The notes beneath the pieces are model-generated. The model was given only the letters and a program-made list of their open reading frames with translations, did not search any database and was not told the DNA's origin. A program made the translations under genes and the position numbers. A DNA stretch of 52,190 nucleotides. It comes from Caldiserica bacterium UBA4770 (GTDB lineage Bacteria > Caldisericota > Caldisericia > Caldisericales > Caldisericaceae). Positions 24,433 to 33,758 of the stretch are shown here, in pieces. Position 1 is the first letter of the stretch; every line of letters starts with the position of its first letter. The stretch is from positions 1-52,190 of the forward strand of contig DHHO01000001.1 in NCBI GenBank assembly GCA_002403335.1, given 5' to 3'.

Positions 24433-25461
24433 ATGAAAGCAGTTTTAAAGGAAAATCCTGGTAGAGGATTTGTTCTCAGGGATATACCTATGCCAGAGAT
24501 TAAAGAAGACGAGGTGCTTGTGAAGGTAAGTGCAGTTTCTATTTGTGGGACGGACCTTCACATTTACCAGTGGAATACATGGGCACAGGGAAGGATAAAA
24601 CCACCTCTTGTGGTTGGACATGAAGTCGCAGGAAGGGTAGTCGAAGTTGGAAGAAATGTCAAAAGGGTTCAAATAAATGATTTTGTTTCTGCAGAAACTC
24701 ATATATATTGTGGTTATTGCCACCAATGCCTTACTGGGCATCCAGAAATTTGTGAAAACTTGAAGATATTAGGAGTTGATACGGATGGGGCTTTTGCAGA
24801 GTATATAGCAATTCCCGAGAGGGTTGTGTGGGTCAATCCTCCTGAGATTAATCCAGAGTTTGCATCCGTTCAGGAACCTCTGGGGAATGCTATTGACACA
24901 GTGCTTGTGGAGGATGTTGTGGGTAAAAGTGTGCTTATTACAGGGGTTGGTCCTGTAGGGCTACTTGCAGTAGGAGTTGCACGAGTTTCTGGTGCTTCAC
25001 AAATTATTGTTTCGGATATTGGAGATTTTCGCCTTAATATTGCAAAGAAAATGGGAGCAGATATCCTTGTGAATTCGAGGAATGAAAACCTCCGGGAGAT
25101 TGTAATGGATGCAACTCATGGAAGAGGTGTTGATGTGGGTCTCGAAATGTCAGGAAACGAAGGAGCTCTCAGAGATGTTATTTACCTTGCCTCTCCAGGT
25201 GGCAGAGTGTCCCTTCTGGGGCTCTTTGACAGGGATGTCACAATAAATCTTAATGACGATGTAATTTTTAAAAAGTTGAGAGTCTATGGCATTACAGGGA
25301 GAAGAATTTTTCAAACATGGAATATTGGCTCAAATCTTTTGAAATCAGGAAGACTTGACATTTCTCCTGTTATCAGCCATAAATTTACTCTCGAAGAATT
25401 CGATAAAGGAATAGAGGTTATGGAAAGAAGAGAGTCAGGTAAAGTTATTCTTATACCTTAG
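24433..25461 (+). CDS. tdh: L-threonine 3-dehydrogenase
   Basis: This is a 342-aa zinc-dependent medium-chain dehydrogenase. The catalytic zinc site is SICGTDLHIYQW and VVGHEVAG. The structural zinc cysteines are in YCGYCHQCLTGHPEIC, and the NAD loop is ITGVGPVGLLAVG. TDLHIYQWN is typical of threonine dehydrogenase within the family. It oxidises threonine to 2-amino-3-oxobutyrate. ATG 24433 is preferred over 24418 because the SD GGAGGAGG lies between them. The next gene, kbl, encodes the enzyme that uses its product. Confidence 0.93.
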   Translation: MKAVLKENPGRGFVLRDIPMPEIKEDEVLVKVSAVSICGTDLHIYQWNTWAQGRIKPPLVVGHEVAGRVVEVGRNVKRVQINDFVSAETHIYCGYCHQCLTGHPEICENLKILGVDTDGAFAEYIAIPERVVWVNPPEINPEFASVQEPLGNAIDTVLVEDVVGKSVLITGVGPVGLLAVGVARVSGASQIIVSDIGDFRLNIAKKMGADILVNSRNENLREIVMDATHGRGVDVGLEMSGNEGALRDVIYLASPGGRVSLLGLFDRDVTINLNDDVIFKKLRVYGITGRRIFQTWNIGSNLLKSGRLDISPVISHKFTLEEFDKGIEVMERRESGKVILIP

Positions 25462-25471
25462 GAGGTGAGGA

Positions 25472-26650
25472 ATGGAAAAGTTTGATTTTCTAAGGAATGA
25501 AATTGACGATCTTAAAGAAAAGGGCCTTTATAATACGATAAGAGTCCTTGGGAGTCCTCAGGATGCATGGGTTACCATTGGTGGCAGACGCATGCTAAAT
25601 CTGTGCTCAAATAATTATCTGGGGTTTGCCAACAGTGATGGAATGAAGAGGAGTGCTATTGAAGGAATCGAAAAATTTGGTGTAGGTGCAGGAGCAGTAA
25701 GAACAATTGCAGGCACGTTATTAGTTCATGAAGAACTTGAGAGGAAGCTTGCAGAATTTAAAAATGCAGAGGCGGTAATCCTTCTTCAATCCGGTATCCT
25801 TGCAAATATTGCTACAATTCCCCTTATTGTGGATGAGGGAGATATCGTGCTGAGTGACGAATTGAATCATGCAAGCATTATTGATGGGTGTAAATTAAGT
25901 AGGGCACAGGTTGTAAGGTATAAACACCTTGATGTATCAGATTTAACAGCAAAGCTCGAGGATTATAGTAATTTTGACGGAAGAAAACTTATTGTGACTG
26001 ATGGTGTTTTTAGTATGGACGGTGATATCGCTCCTCTTCCTGATATTGTAGAGGTTGCAGAAAAGTATGCAGCGATAACAATGGTTGATGATGCGCATGG
26101 AGAAGGTGTTCTTGGTGAAAATGGAAGAGGCATTCTTAACTACTTTAAACTCGAGGGAAAGGTTGATATTGATGTAGGAACTCTTTCTAAAGCATTTGGA
26201 GTTGTAGGGGGATATGTTGCAGGCTCCAGTGTACTTATTGATTATATGAAACAGCGGGCAAGGCCATTTCTGTTCAGTACTTCTCTTTCTCCCGCTGACG
26301 TATGTGCCCTTATAAAAGCAGTCGATCTTCTTATGAATGATCCAGAGCCTGTAAGGAAATTATGGGAAAATTCTGCCTATATTAAGGAAAGATTTAGTTC
26401 TCTCGGCTTTAATACAGGTCATAGTAAGACTCCTATTACTCCTGTTATTATAGGGGATGAGAAAACCACAAAACGATTCAGCGAAAGGCTATTTGAGGAG
26501 GGTGTTTTTGCTCAGGGTATCGTATTTCCCACAGTTCCAAAGGGTAGTGCAAGGATAAGGGTAATGGTATCTGCAGTGCATACGAAAAAAGACCTTGACT
26601 ATGGCATTGAGAAGTTTGAGCAAATAGGTAGCGAACTCGGAGTTATATAG
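25472..26650 (+). CDS. kbl: Glycine C-acetyltransferase (2-amino-3-ketobutyrate CoA ligase)
   Basis: This is a 392-aa PLP enzyme of the alpha-oxoamine synthase family. The PLP lysine is K240 in DVGTLSKAFGVVGGY. Other marks are LNLCSNNYLGFAN, GAGAVRTIAGT and TMVDDAHGEGVLG. It cleaves 2-amino-3-oxobutyrate with CoA to glycine and acetyl-CoA, completing threonine breakdown started by tdh ten bases upstream. 8-Amino-7-oxononanoate synthase (BioF) is the closest alternative, but pairing with tdh and the lack of biotin genes favours Kbl. The SD GGAGGTGAGG precedes ATG 25472. glmU begins at the base after its stop. Confidence 0.93.
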   Translation: MEKFDFLRNEIDDLKEKGLYNTIRVLGSPQDAWVTIGGRRMLNLCSNNYLGFANSDGMKRSAIEGIEKFGVGAGAVRTIAGTLLVHEELERKLAEFKNAEAVILLQSGILANIATIPLIVDEGDIVLSDELNHASIIDGCKLSRAQVVRYKHLDVSDLTAKLEDYSNFDGRKLIVTDGVFSMDGDIAPLPDIVEVAEKYAAITMVDDAHGEGVLGENGRGILNYFKLEGKVDIDVGTLSKAFGVVGGYVAGSSVLIDYMKQRARPFLFSTSLSPADVCALIKAVDLLMNDPEPVRKLWENSAYIKERFSSLGFNTGHSKTPITPVIIGDEKTTKRFSERLFEEGVFAQGIVFPTVPKGSARIRVMVSAVHTKKDLDYGIEKFEQIGSELGVI

Positions 26651-28012
26651 ATGAAGAAGGTTTCCATTGTACTTGCTGGAGGCATTGGTAAGAGGATGCA
26701 CTCTAAAACTTCCAAGGTCATGCATAAAATTTGTGGCAGAGAAATGCTTTTTTATGCAACCGACGCGGTTAAAAATGTTACTGAAAGGGTTATCCTCGTT
26801 GTTTCTCCTCATATAAATAGCGAAGCGTTGAAGGGGTTTGAGGTTGTTTATCAGGAAGCTCCTTTAGGGACAGGGGATGCTGTAAAGAAAGCCATGCCAC
26901 TCATTTCCTCTCTTCCTGATGATGGTACTATTGTCATTGTACCAGGGGATAATCCTTTAATTAGAGAAGGAGACATCTCTTCACTTATGGATTTCCACGT
27001 AAAGGAAGGGAATGGTGTCACTATCCTTGCTGCAGTAAGTGAAAACCCTGCTGGACTTGGAAGAATTGTAAGAATAGGGAATGAATTTGTACATATTGTT
27101 GAGGAGAGCGAGGCAACTGAGGAAGAGAAAAAAATAAAGGAAATAAGTACAGGAATATATATTTTCAGAAAGGATTTGCTTATTGAAGGGCTCTCTCAGA
27201 TAGATAACAAAAATACTCAAGGGGAATATTATCTTACAGACGTGCTTGGAATAATCGCTCATAAGGAAAGAGTGGGAATAAAAATCCTTGAGCGTAAATT
27301 GCCTGTTTATGGTGTGAACAACAGGGTAGAGCTTTCTATCGCTACTGCCAATATTCAGACTGAGATTGTAGAACGTCTTATGCTCGAGGGGGTTACATTC
27401 ATAAATCCTCAGACAACGAGTGTTGATTACTTTGTTAAAATTGGAGAGGATACGACGGTTTATCCTTTTTGTATCCTTGAAGGAAAAACAGAGATTGGAA
27501 TGGATTGTACACTTGGCCCTTTTGTTAGAATAACAGATTCTTTTGTAGGAAAATCAACGAAGATTCAGTATAGTTTTGTGAGAGGATCTTATATTGGGGA
27601 AGAATGTTCCATTGGTCCATTCTCCTCAGTGAGGCCGGAAAATGTATTTGAGAAAAAGGTGAAGATAGGGAGTTTTGTTGAGGTAAAGAAATCTAAAGTT
27701 AGCGAAAATTCAAAAGTACCTCATTTAAGTTATATAGGAGATGCTATCGTAGGCAAGGATGTAAACGTTGGTGCAGGTACTGTTACGTGTAATTTCAGTG
27801 GTCTTGAAGGAGAAAAGAAAAACCCGACTTTTATCGAGGATGGTGTATTCATTGGTTCTAATAGCACGCTGGTAGCTCCTATTATCTTAAGGAAAGGGGC
27901 ATATATCGCTGCGGGATCTGTTGTGACCGAGGAGGTACCCCAATATTCTCTTGCTGTAGGAAGAGCAAGACAGGTGAATAAAATTGGCTGGGTTAAAAGG
28001 AGGAAAGATTAA
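26651..28012 (+). CDS. glmU: Bifunctional UDP-GlcNAc pyrophosphorylase / GlcN-1-P acetyltransferase
   Basis: The protein has 453 aa, full GlmU length. The N-terminal uridyltransferase has LAGGIGKRMHSKTSKVMHKI and VPGDNPLI. The C-terminal left-handed beta helix has GPFVRI, GPFSSVRPENV, VPHLSYIGDAIVGKDVNVGAGTVTCNF and VFIGSNSTLVAPI. It makes UDP-GlcNAc for peptidoglycan and other glycans. The glmU-prs order is conserved in Firmicutes. It starts directly after the kbl stop with no intergenic base, so it is probably read from the tdh promoter, although an internal promoter within kbl cannot be excluded. Confidence 0.95.
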   Translation: MKKVSIVLAGGIGKRMHSKTSKVMHKICGREMLFYATDAVKNVTERVILVVSPHINSEALKGFEVVYQEAPLGTGDAVKKAMPLISSLPDDGTIVIVPGDNPLIREGDISSLMDFHVKEGNGVTILAAVSENPAGLGRIVRIGNEFVHIVEESEATEEEKKIKEISTGIYIFRKDLLIEGLSQIDNKNTQGEYYLTDVLGIIAHKERVGIKILERKLPVYGVNNRVELSIATANIQTEIVERLMLEGVTFINPQTTSVDYFVKIGEDTTVYPFCILEGKTEIGMDCTLGPFVRITDSFVGKSTKIQYSFVRGSYIGEECSIGPFSSVRPENVFEKKVKIGSFVEVKKSKVSENSKVPHLSYIGDAIVGKDVNVGAGTVTCNFSGLEGEKKNPTFIEDGVFIGSNSTLVAPIILRKGAYIAAGSVVTEEVPQYSLAVGRARQVNKIGWVKRRKD

Positions 28013-28013
28013 T

Positions 28014-28976
28014 ATGGTAAGAGTTCGTCTTGAGGAATTCAAAGTGTTTTCAGGTAGCTCTAATGAAATTCTTTCTAAGAGGATTGTAGAATATCTTGGT
28101 ATTTCAGCCGGGAAGATTCTGGTCACCAGATTCCCTGATGGAGAGATCTACGTGAGGTGCCTTGAAAATGTAAGAGGCAAAGAAATTTTTGTCATTCAAT
28201 CTACTTATTCGCCTTCTGATAACATTGTAGAACTGCTTATTATGATTGATGCATTAAAAAGGGCGTCTGCACGTTCAATATGTGCGGTGATTCCATTCTT
28301 TGGTTATGCAAGACAGGACAGAAAGACAAAGTCGAGGGAGCCTATCTCAGCTAAGTTAATGGCAAACCTCATCACTACAGCAGGGGCATCGAGGGTAATC
28401 TCCGTTGACCTTCATGCAGGACAGATTCAAGGATTTTTCGATATCCCGATGGATAATCTTACGGCCTATCTTATACTCGGTCGATACTTCAGGGAAAAGG
28501 GCCTCAAGGAGCCTGTTATTGTAGCTCCAGATGTAGGTGCAGTCCACAGGGCAACCCAGTTTGCAGGAGAAATCCCTACTTCAACTCAGGCAATCTTTGT
28601 AAAGAAAAGACTGAGTCCCGAAGAGGTGGAAACTTCAAGACTCATAGGAGATGTTAAAGGAAAATCTGTAATTCTTGTTGATGATGCAATTCATACTGGA
28701 GGAACGCTTATCTCCGCTGCAGAAGAGGTGCTGAGGAGGGGTGCTGTTGAGGTTTATGCAAGTGCTACACATGGAGTCTTTGCAGGGGATGCACTCGAAA
28801 AGCTTGATCACTCTCCTATAAAGGAAATTGTTGTAACTGATACAATGCCTGTTGAAAAGAGGATAAATTTGCCAGAGAAGGTCAAGGTATTGACTGTTGC
28901 TCCCCTTATTGGAGAGGCTATAAGAAGAATTGTTCTTCATGAATCTGTGAGTGAACTATTTGAAAAAGGTTTATGA
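28014..28976 (+). CDS. prs: Ribose-phosphate pyrophosphokinase (PRPP synthetase)
   Basis: The protein has 320 aa. It contains KVFSGSSNEILSKRIVEYLG, FPDGEIYVRCLENVRGKEIFVIQST, the ATP-side segment IPFFGYARQDRKTKSREPISAKL, VISVDLHAGQIQGFFDIP, and the ribose-5-phosphate loop VILVDDAIHTGGTL. It makes PRPP for nucleotides, histidine and salvage enzymes such as Apt. ATG 28014 has AAGGAGGAAAG upstream and lies one base past the glmU stop. The next gene's -35 box lies inside the last codons of prs. Confidence 0.96.
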   Translation: MVRVRLEEFKVFSGSSNEILSKRIVEYLGISAGKILVTRFPDGEIYVRCLENVRGKEIFVIQSTYSPSDNIVELLIMIDALKRASARSICAVIPFFGYARQDRKTKSREPISAKLMANLITTAGASRVISVDLHAGQIQGFFDIPMDNLTAYLILGRYFREKGLKEPVIVAPDVGAVHRATQFAGEIPTSTQAIFVKKRLSPEEVETSRLIGDVKGKSVILVDDAIHTGGTLISAAEEVLRRGAVEVYASATHGVFAGDALEKLDHSPIKEIVVTDTMPVEKRINLPEKVKVLTVAPLIGEAIRRIVLHESVSELFEKGL

Positions 28977-28987
28977 ATATGTATAAT
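28960..28987 (+). promoter_or_regulatory. Promoter of rplY
   Basis: TTGAAA (28960-28965), 16-nt spacer, perfect TATAAT (28982-28987). The -35 box is within the end of prs. The rplY SD AAGGAG lies about 20 nt downstream of the -10 box. Confidence 0.75.
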
Positions 28988-29021
28988 ATAACTCTGAAAT
29001 TTAGTAAAGGAGAATAAAGAT

Positions 29022-29708
29022 ATGAAAAGGGTTAAATTAGATGCAGAAAAAAGAGAGATTTCCTCTAAGGGAAGATTGAATAAATACAGGAATGAGGGAT
29101 ACATTCCAGGCATAGTATATGGTAAGGAAGTCTCAAATATACCAGTTGTGTTGAAAGAAAAAGATCTCCTCACCCTGAGGGCAAAAGAGGGAACAAACGT
29201 CATTATTGACCTTGCTGTAGGAAATGAGATATACCCCACCATCTTTAAAGAGATTCAAAGAAATCCTATAGGCGGAAAGGTTATACATGTGGATTTTGAA
29301 GCAGTAAATCTTGAAAAGCCTGTTTATACAACAATTTCTGTAGTGGCCGTGGGAGAGGCCAGGGGCGTAAAGGTTGGTGGTGTCTTTGATCAGGAGCTTT
29401 ACGAGCTTGAGGTAGAGGGGCTTCTTACTGACCTCCCTGATCGAATTGAAGTTGATGTAAGTAATCTTGATATAAAGGAATCCATTCATGTAAGGGACCT
29501 GGAGCTTCCAGAGAATGTAAAGGTTTATACTCCTATGGATGCAACTGTTGTATCCGTTGTAACTCCAACTGTTGAAGAGGTCGTTGCCCCTGTTGAGGAG
29601 GTAGCTGCAGAAGGTGCTGAAGCTCCTGTAGAAGAGAAAGGTCCTGCGAGGGAAGAAAAGGGCACTTTGAAGGAGGAAAAGGTGTCCCCTAAGGAAGAGA
29701 AAAAGTAG
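29022..29708 (+). CDS. rplY: 50S ribosomal protein L25, long CTC form
   Basis: The protein has 228 aa. The N-terminal 5S rRNA-binding domain (KLDAEKREISSKGRLNKYRNEGYIPGIVYG) is followed by the TL5/CTC C-terminal beta domain (VYTTISVVAVGEARGVKVGG to LPENVKVYTP). The last 40 residues are a low-complexity tail of V/A/E/P then alternating K and E (GPAREEKG, LKEEKVSPKEEKK), normal for CTC proteins. It binds 5S rRNA in the central protuberance. It has its own promoter and is followed by a 47-base gap before ymdB without a convincing terminator. Confidence 0.95.
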   Translation: MKRVKLDAEKREISSKGRLNKYRNEGYIPGIVYGKEVSNIPVVLKEKDLLTLRAKEGTNVIIDLAVGNEIYPTIFKEIQRNPIGGKVIHVDFEAVNLEKPVYTTISVVAVGEARGVKVGGVFDQELYELEVEGLLTDLPDRIEVDVSNLDIKESIHVRDLELPENVKVYTPMDATVVSVVTPTVEEVVAPVEEVAAEGAEAPVEEKGPAREEKGTLKEEKVSPKEEKK

Positions 29709-29755
29709 TCCTTCTTTTATTTTTTTTGTAGAGGCTTTTAGCCTGTACTTTCACT

Positions 29756-30532
29756 ATGAGAGTTATTTTTATTGGAGACATCTTTGCAAAACCTGGGAGA
29801 GTTGTATTAAAGAAATTTATCCCTCAGATATTTGAAATATTTAAGCCGGATTTTATTATAGCAAATGGGGAGAATGCAGCACATGGCGCAGGGATAACTA
29901 ATGAAATTGCTGAAGAAATCTTTTCGGCAGGTGTTGATGTAATAACTGGCGGGAATCATACCTTTGATAAGAGGAGTTTCTGGGATATTTTCGATAGTAA
30001 GCCTTATTTGCTTCGGCCTATTAACTATCCTGAAGGTACTTTTGGGAAAGGCTATGCAATCCTCGAAAGAGGTGGTCTGAGGCTTGCAGTAATAAGCCTT
30101 CAGGGGAGAGTAGAACTTCCCACAATCGATTCTCCATTTGCAGTCATAGACCGTGCTATCCCTCAGATAAGAGAGGAGACAAAAAATATTATTGTGGATT
30201 TTCATGCAGAGGCAACAAGCGAAAAAAAGGCAATGGGATTTTATCTTGATGGAAGGGTAAGCGCGGTGATTGGTACACATACACATGTTCAAACGGCTGA
30301 TGAAACAATCCTTAAAGGGGGTACTGCATATATTACTGATGTGGGAATGTGCGGTGTGGAAGATTCTGTGATTGGTCTTGATAAAGATATTGCATTGAAA
30401 AGATTTATTACCCTTCTTCCGTGGTCATTTCAGCCTGCTGAAGGCAAGGTAGTAGTTGACTATGTTATTATTGACATTGGGGTATTGGGTGAAAGCATTG
30501 CCATAGAAAGAGGAAGATGGAGAGAGCCCTGA
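29756..30532 (+). CDS. ymdB: YmdB-family metallophosphoesterase (2',3'-cyclic nucleotide phosphodiesterase)
   Basis: The protein has 258 aa, the TIGR00282 length. All dimetal ligands are present: D8 (FIGDIF), E39 and N40 (NGENAAHG), N67 and H68 (GGNHTF), H150 (VDFHAEATSEK), H175 and H177 (IGTHTHVQTAD). Family members hydrolyse 2',3'-cyclic nucleotides and influence RNA turnover and biofilm decisions. The gene lacks a clear SD before ATG 29756. It overlaps the following tRNA nucleotidyltransferase gene by 16 bases, which suggests a link to RNA metabolism. Confidence 0.93.
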   Translation: MRVIFIGDIFAKPGRVVLKKFIPQIFEIFKPDFIIANGENAAHGAGITNEIAEEIFSAGVDVITGGNHTFDKRSFWDIFDSKPYLLRPINYPEGTFGKGYAILERGGLRLAVISLQGRVELPTIDSPFAVIDRAIPQIREETKNIIVDFHAEATSEKKAMGFYLDGRVSAVIGTHTHVQTADETILKGGTAYITDVGMCGVEDSVIGLDKDIALKRFITLLPWSFQPAEGKVVVDYVIIDIGVLGESIAIERGRWREP

Positions 30533-31596
30533 ATGAGGTAAATAGGATACTTTCTGATACTTTTATAGATATTGTCAAGCATAAAGTTCGTAAGATGTAT
30601 CTTGTGGGTGGTTCTTTGAGGGATGCCTATTATGGAAGAAAAGTGAAGGATTTTGATTTTGTACTTTCTCATGAAGATTTTATCACAGTTGCAGAGTTCA
30701 TTGATAAATCTTCCCTCTCCCACTTTACGTTGAACTCAGGAAGATTGAAGCTTTTGAGAACCTTCCAGGGAGAGCTAACATTTGATTTTATGATCCTTTC
30801 AGGAACTTTGGAGGAAGATTTTGAAAGAAGGGATTTTACGCTTAATACGCTCTATTATGATTTAAAAAGTAATGAACTTATCCAGTTTGGAAGTGCTTTT
30901 CAAGACCTTGCAAGTAAGCTGCTTAAAGTGGTGTCTGCACATTCCATTGAGGACGATCCTGTAAGAGCCCTAAGAGGTATAAGGCTTATTGGCACCTTCA
31001 ATCTTGAGGTAGGTAAAGAGTCAGTGAAGATGTTGAGAAAAGGCATGAATCTCCTGACAAATGTAAAAAAGGAGAGGATAAGGGAAGAATTAAAACAACT
31101 TGTCCATATTGGAGATGCGAATCTTATAAATGCTCTTGAAATTGTATTTGGTGAGCATTTTGGCGATATACTTGAAAAATTAAATGTTGCAGAGGATTTC
31201 ACGGTTCTTGACAGAGAAATTAATGTTGGGTTTTCATACAGAGATATCCTTAGAGTTGCTTTTTTAGTCAGAAGGTTTCCGATTCTTCTGTGTGGATTTT
31301 CGGGAAGAGAATTGAAGGTGTTGGAGAAAACTATTAATACAAAAGTTTCAACTACATTTGAAAGTCTGTTTGATATGTATATAAGAAGCCGTAGTTTACC
31401 TGAAGCACTTCTTGTGATACTTATGAATTTTGAAGGAGATAGTGCACTTAAATTTGGGAGGATGATTGAGCAATGGCATACTGTAAAAGTTGACGGGAAC
31501 AGAATAAAGGGGATTGCTACCTCAGGCAAAGAGCGCGGCATTATAAAAGAAAATATTCAGAAGACTGAGTTAAGGAAGATGTATGACAAAGTTTAG
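30517..31596 (+). CDS. CCA-adding / poly(A) polymerase-family nucleotidyltransferase
   Basis: The protein has 359 aa. The class II nucleotidyltransferase head has MYLVGGSLRDAYYGRKVKDFDFVL with metal-binding D45 and D47, then ERRDFTLNTLYYD, the B-motif segment, and EDDPVRALRGIRL, the start of the neck. The C-terminal half (from about 200) is poorly conserved and has no visible HD domain. It may add the whole CCA end, only C or A residues, or act as poly(A) polymerase; motifs alone cannot say. The one tRNA gene here encodes its CCA, so repair is possible. Its end overlaps miaB by 14 bases. Confidence 0.88.
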   Translation: MERALNEVNRILSDTFIDIVKHKVRKMYLVGGSLRDAYYGRKVKDFDFVLSHEDFITVAEFIDKSSLSHFTLNSGRLKLLRTFQGELTFDFMILSGTLEEDFERRDFTLNTLYYDLKSNELIQFGSAFQDLASKLLKVVSAHSIEDDPVRALRGIRLIGTFNLEVGKESVKMLRKGMNLLTNVKKERIREELKQLVHIGDANLINALEIVFGEHFGDILEKLNVAEDFTVLDREINVGFSYRDILRVAFLVRRFPILLCGFSGRELKVLEKTINTKVSTTFESLFDMYIRSRSLPEALLVILMNFEGDSALKFGRMIEQWHTVKVDGNRIKGIATSGKERGIIKENIQKTELRKMYDKV

Positions 31597-32854
31597 TATT
31601 ATCACATATGGGTGTCAGATCAATGAATATGAGTCGGGGAAGTTCAAAGAGGTTTTCCTTGAGCTTGGATTGGAAGAAGCAAATGAGGTCAAGGAAGCAG
31701 ATATTGTACTTTTTAATAGTTGTTCTGTGAGAGAGAAATCGGAAGAGAAATTGATGAGTAGGATTGGTTACATTCGCAGCCTTTATGAGGAAAGAGGGTA
31801 TCCTCAAAGTATTGTAACGGGTTGTGTTGCAACAAATGAAGAGAAGAGAATTCGCAAAGTTGGCAAAGAAAGTGTGCTTCTTGTAATGAAGGGAACAGAG
31901 TCTCTTGCAGAAAGAATGGAGAAGGTTAAGGAAACTATTTTGAATCTTGCAAATACCGAAGCTTTAAGAATGAAAAAAAGCAATGTCTTTGAATTTGTAC
32001 CAGTAATATTTGGTTGTGATACTTTTTGTACCTATTGTATTGTGCCCATTGTAAAAGGAAGAGAAAGGAGCAGGCCCCTTGGCGAAATTATACAGGAGGT
32101 TGAGGATCTAACCGATAGGGGGACAAAGGAAATTATCCTTCTTGGTCAGAACATCAATCATTATGGGAATGATATTGGAATAAGTGGTGGGTTTGTTAAA
32201 CTTATTGAATGTGTGGATAAAGTCCCCGGAGTAATGAGATTGCGCTTCCTCACCTCTCATCCTGCAGATTTTAATAAGGAGGTTATAGAAAAGATGAGGG
32301 GACTCACTCATCTCTGTCCACATTTTCACATTCCTCTTCAATCTGGAAGTAACAGAATTCTTCAGTTGATGAAAAGGAATTATACTGTGGGGGAGTATTT
32401 GAGCCTTATTTATGAAATTCTTGAGACATTTCCTGATGCTTCTATTACAACCGACCTTATTGTTGGATTCCCTTCTGAAAGTGAGGAGGATTTTCATGAG
32501 ACTCTCAGTGTTGTTGAAGCATTAAGATTTGATAGGAGCTTTATTGCTGCATATTCTAAAAGACCAAACACTCCTGCCTCAAGGATGGAAGGGCAGGTTG
32601 ATGAAGAGACAAAGAGAAGACGATTAAACGAACTCCTCGATATACAGAACAATATATCTCTTGAGAAGAACCTTTCCTATGTGGGGAAGAAGACTGAGGT
32701 CCTTGTTGAAGCAATTGATAGGGGGAAGACTTACGGAAGAAATCCTCAGGACAAACTCGTAGAAATTGAGGGAAAGGTAGCGGAAATTGGTAGTTTTGTT
32801 GAAGTTTACGTAACGGATGGAACATTTACGAAACTTAAAGGGCGGATTGGATAA
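31583..32854 (+). CDS. miaB: tRNA-2-methylthio-N6-dimethylallyladenosine synthase MiaB
   Basis: The protein has 423 aa. The UPF0004 domain has auxiliary cluster cysteines C11 (TYGCQINEYES), C47 (FNSCSVREKSEEK) and C81 (VTGCVA). The radical SAM cluster cysteines are C144, C148 and C151 (GCDTFCTYCIVPIVKGRERSR). HIPLQSGSNRILQLMKRNYT and a C-terminal TRAM domain complete it. It adds a methylthio group to i6A37 of tRNAs reading UNN codons. The i6A substrate is made by MiaA, encoded directly downstream. YmdB-like or MtaB homologues are less likely because of the TYGCQINEYES start. Confidence 0.95.
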   Translation: MTKFSIITYGCQINEYESGKFKEVFLELGLEEANEVKEADIVLFNSCSVREKSEEKLMSRIGYIRSLYEERGYPQSIVTGCVATNEEKRIRKVGKESVLLVMKGTESLAERMEKVKETILNLANTEALRMKKSNVFEFVPVIFGCDTFCTYCIVPIVKGRERSRPLGEIIQEVEDLTDRGTKEIILLGQNINHYGNDIGISGGFVKLIECVDKVPGVMRLRFLTSHPADFNKEVIEKMRGLTHLCPHFHIPLQSGSNRILQLMKRNYTVGEYLSLIYEILETFPDASITTDLIVGFPSESEEDFHETLSVVEALRFDRSFIAAYSKRPNTPASRMEGQVDEETKRRRLNELLDIQNNISLEKNLSYVGKKTEVLVEAIDRGKTYGRNPQDKLVEIEGKVAEIGSFVEVYVTDGTFTKLKGRIG

Positions 32855-33758
32855 ATCTATTATAATCCTTGGCGCAACTGCAACGGGTAAGAGCAAGGTG
32901 GCTGTCTACCTTGCTGAGAAGTTTCCTTTCGAGATTATCTCCGCTGATTCCATGCAGTTTTATAAAGGGATGGATATCGGCACAGATAAGGTCTCAAGTG
33001 AAGTACGGAAGGCTATTCCACATCATTTCATTGACATTATAACGGTTGAAGAGGAGTTTAGCGTTGCTCAATTTAAAAAGGGAGTGGTTAAAATACTTCC
33101 AGAAATTTATGGAAGGAAAAGAATTCCTCTTATTGTAGGAGGTTCTGGGCTATATATACGTGTCCTCACGCTGAATTTTCCGGTGGAGGTATCTTCTCCT
33201 CCTGACTCACTACTCAGAGAAGAACTTTCTAAGATTTCTCTACAGGAGCTTCGCAACCTGGCAGAGTGTTGCGACCCTGTTGCAACAGAAAGAATTGGCA
33301 CTCATGATAAAAAAAGACTTATAAGAGTGATAGAGTATTTTCGTGCAACGGGTAAGAAAATTTCTGATTTAGAAAATACTGAGCCTCTCCTTGATTTCCT
33401 TAAGATTGGTCTTTATAAGGAAAGAGATAAACTTTATAAGGATATTGATGAAAGGGTTGAACATATGTTTGAGAAGGGATTTGTGGATGAGGTAAAAAGA
33501 TTAAAAGAAACATATCCCCATTGGTCTAAAACTGCACTTCAGGCAATTGGATATAAGGAGGTACTTAACTATCTTGAAGGGCAGGTTTCTCTTTATGAGG
33601 CTAAAGAGATTACTAAAAAAAGAACTAGGAACTTTGCAAAAAGGCAGATCACGTGGTTTAAAAAGGAGAAAGAATTAATCTGGTTTGATAGTACAAATCT
33701 TGAAAATATTCTACCCGATGTTTATAGGCTGGTACGGGAGTTTATATATGAAAGTTAG
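32847..33758 (+). CDS. miaA: tRNA dimethylallyltransferase MiaA
   Basis: The protein has 303 aa with a TTG start at 32847, chosen because AAAGGGCGG precedes it and the family N-terminus (KSIIILGATATGKSKVA) begins right there. ATG 32817 is an alternative that adds 10 residues but lacks an SD. Motifs are P-loop GATATGKS, SADSMQFYKGMDIGTDK, PHHFIDI, GGSGLYIRVL and the C-terminal NFAKRQITWFKKE. It transfers a dimethylallyl group to A37. It overlaps miaB by 8 bases and the next gene by 11, indicating one translationally coupled unit. Confidence 0.94.
   Translation: MDKSIIILGATATGKSKVAVYLAEKFPFEIISADSMQFYKGMDIGTDKVSSEVRKAIPHHFIDIITVEEEFSVAQFKKGVVKILPEIYGRKRIPLIVGGSGLYIRVLTLNFPVEVSSPPDSLLREELSKISLQELRNLAECCDPVATERIGTHDKKRLIRVIEYFRATGKKISDLENTEPLLDFLKIGLYKERDKLYKDIDERVEHMFEKGFVDEVKRLKETYPHWSKTALQAIGYKEVLNYLEGQVSLYEAKEITKKRTRNFAKRQITWFKKEKELIWFDSTNLENILPDVYRLVREFIYES

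Noticed and set aside
29709..29755. Terminator between rplY and ymdB
   Set aside because: AGGCT-TTT-AGCCT is only a five-base stem and the T-run precedes it rather than follows it.
29807..30292. 161-aa open frame on the - strand
   Set aside because: It lies entirely opposite ymdB, whose metal ligands are all conserved, and has no promoter or SD.
30900..31541. 213-aa open frame on the - strand
   Set aside because: It is antisense to the CCA-type nucleotidyltransferase, with no SD and low-complexity Ser/Phe content.
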